Shown: positions 25,562 through 32,509 of the stretch, in pieces | Numbering within the stretch: position 1 is the first letter of the stretch | How the letters are laid out: every line of letters starts with the position of its first letter | Notes under the pieces: model-generated | What the model was told of the DNA's origin: nothing | What the model saw: only the letters and a program-made list of their open reading frames with translations | The model's database searches: none | Origin: Deltaproteobacteria bacterium | Lineage (GTDB): Bacteria > Desulfobacterota > Syntrophia > Syntrophales > UBA2210 | Length of the DNA stretch: 32,509 nt | Direction of reading: 5' to 3' | Assembly: GCA_019313385.1 (NCBI GenBank) | Contig: JAFDBG010000009.1 | Span: forward strand, 1-32,509 | Translations under genes and position numbers: made by a program

Positions 25562-26584
25562 ATGATATCTGATACAGATAAGGAAAGGTCTGTGGAACTG
25601 GCTATAACACAGATCGAGAAGCAATTTGGAAAGGGTTCTATCATGAGGTTGGGCGGAGATGAATTTATATCGAATGTGCCCGCCATATCTACTGGTTCCA
25701 TAAGCCTTGATCTTGCCCTTGGTGTCGGCGGTGTTCCCAGGGGAAGGGTCATTGAGATATTCGGTCCCGAATCAGGAGGGAAGACTACCCTTGCGCTTCA
25801 AATTATCGCGGAGGCGCAGAAGGCAGGCGGCCTCGCGGCGTTTGTGGACGCGGAACACGCCCTGGACGTGACTTATGCCAGAAATATCGGTGTGAATACG
25901 GATGACCTTCTCATATCCCAGCCTGATACGGGGGAGCAGGCGCTTGAGATTGCCGAGGTGCTGGTGAGAAGTGGCGCGCTTGATGTCCTCGTTGTAGATT
26001 CCGTTGCCGCCCTGGTGCCGCGTTCGGAGCTTGAAGGAGACATGGGAGACGCGCAGATGGGACTTCAGGCGAGACTGATGTCGCAGGCGCTCCGGAAGCT
26101 CACCGGGACGATAGGCAAGACCATGACGACGGTTATCTTTATCAACCAGTTGCGTATGAAGATAGGGGTATTCTTTGGTAATCCTGAGACAACAACCGGG
26201 GGAAACGCCCTTAAATTCTATTCAACCATGCGCCTGGATATACGCAAGATCTCCGCGATAAAACAGGGGCAGGATGTAATAGGAAACAGAGTACGGGTCA
26301 AGGTTGTGAAAAACAAGGTTGCTCCTCCATTCAGGCAGACAGAATTTGATATCATCTTCGGAGAGGGCATCTCGAAGGCGGGCGACCTCCTTGATCTGGC
26401 ATCCGACAACGAAATTGTTGAAAAAGCAGGCGCCTGGTATTCGTACAGAGGGGAAAGGATAGGACAGGGCCGGGAAAACGCCAAGCAGTTTTTGAAGGAT
26501 AATCCCGATATAACAGACAGAATAATGGATGAAGTCTGCCAGAAATTCGGCCTGAAAAAGGATAAGGTAAAGGAAAAAGAATAG
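25562..26584 (+). CDS. recA: Recombinase RecA
   Basis: Strand-exchange ATPase for homologous recombination and activation of the SOS response. The 340 residues are typical. Walker A is GPESGGKT (residues 68-75), with Gly where Ser is most common. [29 protein letters not shown] (Walker B and L1) and [27 protein letters not shown] (L2 DNA-binding loop) are all intact. GGGAGG precedes the ATG. The stop overlaps the recX start by one base (TAGTG), so its own regulator is translationally coupled. Confidence 0.98.
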   Translation: MISDTDKERSVELAITQIEKQFGKGSIMRLGGDEFISNVPAISTGSISLDLALGVGGVPRGRVIEIFGPESGGKTTLALQIIAEAQKAGGLAAFVDAEHALDVTYARNIGVNTDDLLISQPDTGEQALEIAEVLVRSGALDVLVVDSVAALVPRSELEGDMGDAQMGLQARLMSQALRKLTGTIGKTMTTVIFINQLRMKIGVFFGNPETTTGGNALKFYSTMRLDIRKISAIKQGQDVIGNRVRVKVVKNKVAPPFRQTEFDIIFGEGISKAGDLLDLASDNEIVEKAGAWYSYRGERIGQGRENAKQFLKDNPDITDRIMDEVCQKFGLKKDKVKEKE

Positions 26585-27078
26585 TGGACGATGATGATCC
26601 TTTGTATGAAAAGGCAAGGCAAAAGGCGCTGCGATATCTTTTATACAGGGGTAGAAGCATAAAAGAAGTACAGACCAAACTTGCCCAAAAGGGTTTCGGA
26701 GATGCTGTAATCAAGAAGGTTGTTGACAGATTTACCGATCTTGGGTATCTGGATGATAAGAATTTTGCAAGGCAGTGGGCAAAAAGCCTCGCCGTAAGCA
26801 GGTTGTGGGGTGACAGGAAGATAGAGATAAGCCTTATCGAGAAGGGAATCTCCCGCGATCTTATAAAAGAAGCTATCGCCGAGACAAGAGAAGAGAAAGA
26901 CGAAAGGCGCGCCATAGAGGAACTTGTTGAGAAAAGACTTCGCAGGGAATCTGAATGCGAGGTTTTTTCATATAAGGGAAAGAGGAGGCTGGCGCAGAGC
27001 CTCGCGGGCAGGGGATTTTCTGTGGGGCTTATACTGGATGTGCTCAAAGAGATGGTAGAAGGCCGCTGCGAGTCTTAA
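26584..27078 (+). CDS. recX: Regulatory protein RecX
   Basis: Inhibitor of RecA filaments. The 164 residues comprise three-helix RecX repeats: KARQKALRYLLYRGRSIKEVQTKLAQKGF, then VVDRFTDLGYLDDKNFARQWA (the signature LGYLDDxxFA) and RLWGDRKIEISLIEKGIS. The start is GTG 26584, overlapping the recA stop. It is the last gene before the repeat element at 27090-27154. Confidence 0.93.
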   Translation: MDDDDPLYEKARQKALRYLLYRGRSIKEVQTKLAQKGFGDAVIKKVVDRFTDLGYLDDKNFARQWAKSLAVSRLWGDRKIEISLIEKGISRDLIKEAIAETREEKDERRAIEELVEKRLRRESECEVFSYKGKRRLAQSLAGRGFSVGLILDVLKEMVEGRCES

Positions 27079-27089
27079 CCCCTGACACA

Positions 27090-27154
27090 GTCGTAAAAAG
27101 GCAGTCTTCTTTTCCCAGAATGCTTGGATTCGCTATGAAAAGACTTTTTACGAC
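27090..27154. repeat. Palindrome-bounded dispersed repeat, short copy
   Basis: GTCGTAAAAAG (27090-27100) is a perfect inverted match to CTTTTTACGAC (27144-27154), an 11-bp terminal inverted repeat around 43 bases. The right half is nearly identical to the right half of the element at 13535-13720. It lies between recX and alaS and could fold into a hairpin that ends transcription in either direction. Confidence 0.7.
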
Positions 27155-27183
27155 TTAAACCTTGAACGAGGAGATGTACATTG

Positions 27184-29823
27184 ATGACAGGCAGTGAGAT
27201 AAGAGAAAAATTCCTTGAGTATTTTAAAGAACGGGGTCACGCGGTTGTAGCCAGTTCATCGCTTATCCCCAGGGAAGACCCGACATTACTCTTTACAAAC
27301 GCTGGGATGGTTCAATTCAAGAGCCTTTTTCTGGGTCAGGAGAAGCGTGATTACAAGAGAGCCACCACATCGCAAAAGTGTGTCAGGGCCGGGGGAAAAC
27401 ACAATGACCTGGAAAACGTCGGGTTTACCGCGCGGCACCATACCTTCTTCGAGATGCTGGGCAATTTCTCTTTCGGCGACTACTTCAAGGATGAGGCTAT
27501 AGCATGGGGATGGGATTTTCTTGTGAATGTCATGGGCCTTCCCGAAGACAGGCTGTGGGTGAGTGTCTTCAGGGATGATGATGAGGCCTTTGAAATATGG
27601 AATAAAAAGATTGGGGTGCCGGCTGAACGCATCGTGCGTATGGGCGAAAAGGATAACTTCTGGATGATGGGTGATACCGGGCCATGCGGCCCCTGCTCGG
27701 AGATATACTACGATCTGGGTAAAGACGTTGGATGTGGAAGGCCCGAATGTAATCTGGAATGTGAATGCGGTCGCTATGTAGAGATATGGAACCTTGTATT
27801 TACACAGTATAACAGAGACGAATCGGGGACGCTGACGCCACTGCCGAAGCCCAACATAGATACAGGCATGGGGCTTGAACGGCTGGCGGCGGTTATGCAG
27901 GGAGTGGAAAGCAACTACGATTGCGACCTCTTCCGGAACATCCTTCTCCATATTGAAGGTGTGTCTGGCAGGAAATATAAGGATAACGAAGACGACGACA
28001 TATCCATCAAGGTTATAGCCGACCACTGCAGGGCCATAACATTCCTTATCAGTGACGGAGTTCTTCCAAGCAACGAGGGAAGAGGGTACGTTCTTCGGAG
28101 GATACTGAGAAGGGCCGCCCGGCATGGAAAGCTCCTGGGTCTTGGTAGACCTTTTCTGCATGACATGGTTCCTGTGGTTATAGGGGAAATGAAGGGTTTC
28201 TACCCGGAACTCATAGACAAAGAATCCTATGTAAGAAAAGTGGTCATTAACGAAGAACAGCGTTTCATGGAAACCCTTGATGCCGGTCTGCGGATATTGA
28301 ATGACGAAATGGAGTCTCTGGAAGAGAGGGGAGAGAAGGTAATTCCAGGCGGGATAGTGTTCAAACTCTACGATACCTTTGGCTTTCCGACCGATCTGAC
28401 CGGAGAGGCCGCGATGTCGCGCGGCATGTCCCTGGATATGGAGGGTTTTGAAAAATCCATGGAGGCCCAGAGGCAAAAAGCGAGAGAGGCATGGAAAGGC
28501 AGTGGTGAGGAAGAAGTTGCCGATGTGTACCGGGAGGTTTCCATGGATGGGACGAAAACGGAGTTTGTCGGATATGAAGGGAATACCGAGGCCACGGCGC
28601 GGATAGTTGCTATTCTTAAGGACAATAAACGAGCGGACACCCTTGCTGAGGGGGAACGAGGCGAGGTGTTTGTCGAAAAGACCCCCTTCTATGGCGAGAT
28701 CGGGGGGCAGGTCGGAGATGTCGGGATCATTAAAGCAGGCTCGGCACTCTTTGATGTGTGGGATACCCAGAAACCCCTGGATGACCTGTTCACCCATATC
28801 GGAAAAGTCAAGAGAGGAACATTAAGTGTCGGGGAGACCGTCGAACTGAAGACGGACGAAGGGATACGAAGGGCAATTGAGGCAAACCACTCAGGGACCC
28901 ATGTCCTCCAGGCAGCGCTGAAGCAGGTGTTGGGGGATCATATCAAACAGTCCGGTTCCCTTGTCAATGCGGAGAGACTCCGTTTCGATTTCACCCATTT
29001 TGCAAAGATCGAAGACGACGAGATCAAAGAAGTCGAGCATATCGCCAATGCCTATATCAGGAACAATATGCTGGTTGATACCCGGATTCTTGGACGGGAA
29101 GAGGCCATGAAGACCGGCGCGACGGCCGTCTTTGATGAGAAATACGGTGAAACAGTTCGTGTTGTCCGGATGGGGGACTACAGCATGGAACTGTGCGGCG
29201 GGACTCATGTCCTCAGGACCGGAGATATCGGCTTCCTGAAGGTGGTTGGTGAATCATCCATAGCCGCCGGCGTGAGAAGGATCGAGGCGGTGACAGGTGT
29301 AGAGGCCGTCAAATACGCAGAGGTGGTGGAAAAGGAATTGAAAACCTCGGCCAGGCTCGTCAAGGCGCTTCCCCTGGAGTTGAACAAAAGATTGGAAAAG
29401 CTGCTGAAAACCCAGAAAGATCTTGAACGGGAGATTGATACCCTCAAGGGGAAACTGGCGGCGAAGGACTCCTCTGACCTCCTTGATAAAATAAAAGAAA
29501 TAAAGGGTGTTAAACTGCTCGCATCCATGGTTGATGTGCCGGATGTGAGGACACTTCGTGATTTCGGGGATAAGGTGAGGGACAGGATTTCCTCCGGCGT
29601 TGTGCTGTTGGGAAGCAAAGTCGGGGATAAGGCCATGCTTCTGTGTATGGTAACGAAGGATCTTACAGACCGGTATAATGCTGGGAAGATAATTGGAGAG
29701 ATAGCGCCGGTTGTCGGGGGAAGAGGAGGAGGCCGTCCCGATATGGCCCAGGCCGGTGGGTCCAAACCTGAGAAACTGGGAGAGGCGCTGGGCAGGATGG
29801 AAGAGATCATGCTCAGAGATTAA
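27184..29823 (+). CDS. alaS: Alanine--tRNA ligase
   Basis: Class II synthetase charging tRNA-Ala, 879 residues (typical). The N-terminal catalytic domain has FTNAGMVQFKSLFLG (motif 1 region), ARHHTFFEMLGNFSFGDYFK (motif 2), GDTGPCGPCSEIYYD and DTGMGLERLAAVMQG (motif 3). The editing domain has HSGTHVLQAAL (about residues 572-582) and CGGTHVLRTGDIGF, whose His and Cys bind zinc. The C-terminal DHHA1-type domain ends with GGRGGGRPDMAQAGG. An in-frame TTG stands directly before ATG 27184; GAGGAG upstream could serve either. Confidence 0.98.
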   Translation: MTGSEIREKFLEYFKERGHAVVASSSLIPREDPTLLFTNAGMVQFKSLFLGQEKRDYKRATTSQKCVRAGGKHNDLENVGFTARHHTFFEMLGNFSFGDYFKDEAIAWGWDFLVNVMGLPEDRLWVSVFRDDDEAFEIWNKKIGVPAERIVRMGEKDNFWMMGDTGPCGPCSEIYYDLGKDVGCGRPECNLECECGRYVEIWNLVFTQYNRDESGTLTPLPKPNIDTGMGLERLAAVMQGVESNYDCDLFRNILLHIEGVSGRKYKDNEDDDISIKVIADHCRAITFLISDGVLPSNEGRGYVLRRILRRAARHGKLLGLGRPFLHDMVPVVIGEMKGFYPELIDKESYVRKVVINEEQRFMETLDAGLRILNDEMESLEERGEKVIPGGIVFKLYDTFGFPTDLTGEAAMSRGMSLDMEGFEKSMEAQRQKAREAWKGSGEEEVADVYREVSMDGTKTEFVGYEGNTEATARIVAILKDNKRADTLAEGERGEVFVEKTPFYGEIGGQVGDVGIIKAGSALFDVWDTQKPLDDLFTHIGKVKRGTLSVGETVELKTDEGIRRAIEANHSGTHVLQAALKQVLGDHIKQSGSLVNAERLRFDFTHFAKIEDDEIKEVEHIANAYIRNNMLVDTRILGREEAMKTGATAVFDEKYGETVRVVRMGDYSMELCGGTHVLRTGDIGFLKVVGESSIAAGVRRIEAVTGVEAVKYAEVVEKELKTSARLVKALPLELNKRLEKLLKTQKDLEREIDTLKGKLAAKDSSDLLDKIKEIKGVKLLASMVDVPDVRTLRDFGDKVRDRISSGVVLLGSKVGDKAMLLCMVTKDLTDRYNAGKIIGEIAPVVGGRGGGRPDMAQAGGSKPEKLGEALGRMEEIMLRD

Positions 29824-29988
29824 GCATGTAATTGAAACTCCCAGCAGCTCTGTATAAGAGGGGCCTTTGCTTTTACTCCGAAAAGTCGCGGCGAGGGGAT
29901 CGTTGTTCAACTCAAGTGCCACACGGTACACGACCCAGTTTGGTTTCATCAAATGGGGGACATCTATCCAGACATAGGGGGTGTTTGT

Positions 29989-30840
29989 ATGACCAGATCT
30001 TCTGCTGATTATGAAAGTTTTTTCATAGGTGAGGCCGATATAAAGATCTTCTACAGGAGGTATCAGGCCAATCCTGAGAAGGCCAGGATGGTGATTGTAC
30101 ACGGGCTGGGTGAGCATTCAGGACGCTATGGCAATGTTGTTGAGCGGCTTCTTCCCGAAGGTATAAGCGTATGGGCACTGGACCACAGGGGACATGGACA
30201 GAGTGAAGGTCGCAGGGGCCATATATCCTCCTTTTCCCAATATCTGGAAGACCTTCGCAAGCTTGTTGAAATTGCCAGGGATGGGATGGCTGAAGATGTA
30301 AAGATCTTTCTCCTTGGACATAGCCTCGGAGGGCTTATCTCACTGCGGTTTGCCGCCTGCTTTCCTGAAATGATGGATGGCGTGATTATCTCTTCACCAT
30401 CGCTCGGTGTGACTGTGGATATACCTGTCGTCAAGGCATTTGCCGGCAAAATAATGTCTACCCTCTGGCCGACTCTCAGTCTTTCCAATGAACTGGATGC
30501 ATCGAAGATCAGCCATGATGAAGAGGTTGTTCGCGCATACGTGGATGATCCTCTGGTTAATGATCAGGTGAGCGCCCGCTGGTTTACCGAGTTTTTGTCG
30601 GCCATGGAAGCGGCATGCTGTTCGGCAACCGAGATCAAAGTTCCCCTGCTGATGCAGTTGGCAGGAGATGATCACCTGACAAACGCCGACACGTCGGAAA
30701 CTTTCTTTGAGGGCTTAGGCTCTGGTGACAAAACACTTTACGTCTACGAAGACCTCTACCACGAGATATACAACGAGAAAGAGGAACAGAGAAAACAGGT
30801 ATTGGATGATCTGGACGCCTGGCTCTTGAAACACATTTAA
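29989..30840 (+). CDS. Alpha/beta hydrolase, monoacylglycerol lipase-like
   Basis: Serine hydrolase of 283 residues. The oxyanion region is VIVHGLGEHSGRY, then WALDHRGHGQSEGRRGH, both typical of monoacylglycerol lipases and lysophospholipases. The catalytic triad is visible: Ser112 in LGHSLGG, Asp228 in AGDDHL and His258 in LYHEIYNE. A lid-like insert (about 135-190) lies between strands. There is no signal peptide, so it is cytoplasmic or membrane-associated. GGGGG lies about 6 bases before ATG 29989; an in-frame ATG at 29953 would add 12 residues. glpK follows after 18 bases, which fits release of glycerol from acylglycerols and its phosphorylation. The 165 bases upstream show no gene. Confidence 0.88.
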   Translation: MTRSSADYESFFIGEADIKIFYRRYQANPEKARMVIVHGLGEHSGRYGNVVERLLPEGISVWALDHRGHGQSEGRRGHISSFSQYLEDLRKLVEIARDGMAEDVKIFLLGHSLGGLISLRFAACFPEMMDGVIISSPSLGVTVDIPVVKAFAGKIMSTLWPTLSLSNELDASKISHDEEVVRAYVDDPLVNDQVSARWFTEFLSAMEAACCSATEIKVPLLMQLAGDDHLTNADTSETFFEGLGSGDKTLYVYEDLYHEIYNEKEEQRKQVLDDLDAWLLKHI

Positions 30841-30858
30841 TATAAGAGGAGTCTGAAA

Positions 30859-32385
30859 ATGGCGGAATATATCGGTGCTGTGGATCAGGGAACAACCAGC
30901 ACCCGGTTTATTATCTTTGACCGCGGCGGAAAGATCATCGGTCTCGATCAGAAGGAACACAGACAGATCTTTCCCAAACCAGGGTGGGTGGAGCATGATC
31001 CTCTTGAGATATGGAGAAACACAGGGGATGTCATCCGTGGCGCGCTGAGCAAGTCCGGGATTTCCGGGGCGGACCTCGCCGCGATCGGTGTTACAAATCA
31101 GCGCGAGACCACGGTGGTCTGGGAAAAAGATACAGGCAGGCCTTGCACCAATGCTATTGTCTGGCAGTGTACGCGCACAGTGGAAATCTGTCGTGAATTG
31201 ACCAGGGATGGAGGCCAGGATAGATTCCGCGAGAAGACCGGTCTGCCCATAGCCACCTATTTTTCAGGGCCGAAGATCAAATGGATACTGGACAATATTC
31301 CCGGGGTGCGGGAAGACGCCCGCAGGGGCAAAGTCCTCTTTGGCACCATGGAGAGCTGGATAATCTGGTGGCTTACCGGCGGGCCTGACGGCGGAGTCCA
31401 TGTGACCGATGTGACCAATGCCAGCCGCACCATGCTCATGGATCTGAATACTCTCGAGTGGGATGATGACATCCTGAATATCCTGAATATACCGCGGCAG
31501 ATGCTGCCGACGATTGTTCCGTCTAGCGACGGGAATTCCCATTGCGTTACATCCGTGGAAGGACCGTTAGGGGCGAGTGTCCCGGTATGCGGTGCCCTGG
31601 GAGACCAGCAGGCCGCCCTTGTGGGCCAGGCCTGTTTTGAAAAGGGGGAAGCCAAGAATACTTACGGGACCGGCTGCTTCCTTCTGCTCAATACAGGTAC
31701 GACGCCCGTTCCCTCCAGCCAGGGCCTGATTACCACGCTGGCCTATCAGATAAACGATGACAAACCGGTCTATTGTCTGGAAGGCTCCATCGCGATTGCC
31801 GGGGCCCTTGTGCAGTGGTTGAGGGACAATCTTGGTTTGATATCCAGTTCATCAGAGATCGAAGCACTGGCCGGAACGGTTGAAGACAACGGCGGGGTCT
31901 ATTTCGTTCCCGCGTTTTCCGGACTCTTTGCCCCATACTGGCGCAGTGACGCGAGAGGCGTGATCGCGGGTCTTACACAGTACGCGAACAAAGGTCACAT
32001 TGCCCGGGCAGTGCTGGAGGCCAACGCCTATCAGACGAAGGATATAGTTGAAGCCATGAACAGGGATTCCGGTGTAGAACTGTCCGAGCTCAAAGTAGAC
32101 GGCGGTATGGTGCACAATGAAATACTTATGCAGTTTGTGGCGGATATGCTGGATGTCCCGGTTATCAGGCCTGTGGTTTCAGAGACGACGGCCCTGGGAG
32201 CCGCCTATGCCGCCGGGCTTGCGGTGGGTTTCTGGTCCAATCTCGGCGAGCTGAAGCAGAACTGGTCCGAAGAGAAGAGATGGCTTCCTGTCATGGCACA
32301 AAAAGCCAGGGAGGAAAAATATCTTGGCTGGCAGAAGGCGGTGCAAAAGACATTTGGATGGGTTGAAGAAGGCGGGGCCGGATAA
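30859..32385 (+). CDS. glpK: Glycerol kinase
   Basis: FGGY-family kinase that makes sn-glycerol 3-phosphate from glycerol and ATP. The 508 residues are normal. [15 protein letters not shown] is the N-terminal phosphate loop; [48 protein letters not shown] and [12 protein letters not shown] are GlpK hallmarks. [13 protein letters not shown], the [13 protein letters not shown] loop and [15 protein letters not shown] follow. AAGAGGAG is the ribosome binding site. No glpF or glpD is seen here. The gene is closed by a strong terminator. Confidence 0.97.
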   Translation: MAEYIGAVDQGTTSTRFIIFDRGGKIIGLDQKEHRQIFPKPGWVEHDPLEIWRNTGDVIRGALSKSGISGADLAAIGVTNQRETTVVWEKDTGRPCTNAIVWQCTRTVEICRELTRDGGQDRFREKTGLPIATYFSGPKIKWILDNIPGVREDARRGKVLFGTMESWIIWWLTGGPDGGVHVTDVTNASRTMLMDLNTLEWDDDILNILNIPRQMLPTIVPSSDGNSHCVTSVEGPLGASVPVCGALGDQQAALVGQACFEKGEAKNTYGTGCFLLLNTGTTPVPSSQGLITTLAYQINDDKPVYCLEGSIAIAGALVQWLRDNLGLISSSSEIEALAGTVEDNGGVYFVPAFSGLFAPYWRSDARGVIAGLTQYANKGHIARAVLEANAYQTKDIVEAMNRDSGVELSELKVDGGMVHNEILMQFVADMLDVPVIRPVVSETTALGAAYAAGLAVGFWSNLGELKQNWSEEKRWLPVMAQKAREEKYLGWQKAVQKTFGWVEEGGAG

Positions 32386-32412
32386 GGGAAACTTCACTCT
32401 TTCCGCCCGGAC

Positions 32413-32451
32413 AAAAAAATCCCCCATCCTTGCACAAGGCGGGGGATTTTT
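32413..32451. terminator. Strong bidirectional intrinsic terminator after glpK
   Basis: AAAAATCCCCC pairs with GGGGGATTTTT (11 bp), and the loop contains a further CCTT/AAGG pairing. The A-run and T-run flank the G/C stem on both sides, so it can act in both directions. It starts 27 bases after the glpK stop. The remaining bases to the window end show nothing recognisable. Confidence 0.9.
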
Positions 32452-32509
32452 CTTACAGATTATATAAGGGAGGGAAATTATTTTTATTGTTTTTTCATGT
32501 ACATTCGCG

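Noticed and set aside
27286-28797. 503-codon open frame antisense to alaS
   Set aside because: A shadow of alaS codon bias with no domain; alaS itself is complete.
29824-29988. Minus-strand reading upstream of the hydrolase gene (contains MKPNWVVYRVALELN) that looked like a gene fragment
   Set aside because: It is short, I could not match it to a family, and the same frame runs on as a shadow of the hydrolase and alaS genes.

Overview
The window looks like a chromosomal segment of a strictly anaerobic Desulfobacterota-type bacterium (the former Deltaproteobacteria, perhaps near Syntrophales). This placement is an inference. It rests on the paired b'/b ATP synthase genes without atpB/atpE beside them, a bactofilin directly upstream of the atp genes, a b subunit with an extra secretion-like N-terminus, short dispersed palindromic repeats, and a probable selenoprotein. 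No rRNA, tRNA, CRISPR array or intact insertion sequence was found.

Layout: the left edge holds the last codons of what looks like an ISL3-type transposase, whose stop overlaps the start of galE. Then come polA (with a degenerate proofreading site), a crotonase-fold enzyme paired with a BaiN/YhiN-type flavoprotein, and on the minus strand a PpiD/SurA-like periplasmic chaperone followed by a hidden small gene. Divergently, mreB and mreC-mreD-mrdA-rodA encode the rod-shape (elongasome) machinery. A bactofilin and the seven ATP synthase genes atpF'-atpF-atpH-atpA-atpG-atpD-atpC follow and end at a clear intrinsic terminator. Next are an NhaD-like ion antiporter and an unrecognised gene, a 496-base non-coding stretch with a palindrome-bounded element, pgpA-cinA-thpR, recA-recX, alaS, and a monoacylglycerol-lipase-like hydrolase with glpK, closed by a strong terminator.

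The most interesting item is at 5987-6301 on the minus strand. An apparently broken frame becomes a complete 104-residue exported heavy-metal-associated (HMA) domain protein if one in-frame TGA (6182-6184) is read as selenocysteine. The TGA falls exactly on the second cysteine of the metal-binding CxxC motif (giving C-W-G-U), and a perfect 7-bp hairpin with a G at loop position 2 starts 11 bases after it, as expected of a bacterial SECIS element. Ordinary gene calling would miss it. It starts 3 bases after the stop of the ppiD-like gene, with a good ribosome binding site.

The genes are mainly core functions: envelope synthesis and shape (galE, mre/mrd/rodA, bactofilin, pgpA), energy (atp, antiporter), DNA and translation (polA, recA-recX, alaS), RNA and nucleotide housekeeping (thpR, cinA), and glycerolipid use (lipase plus glpK). 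Dispersed repeats occupy several of the intergenic gaps.
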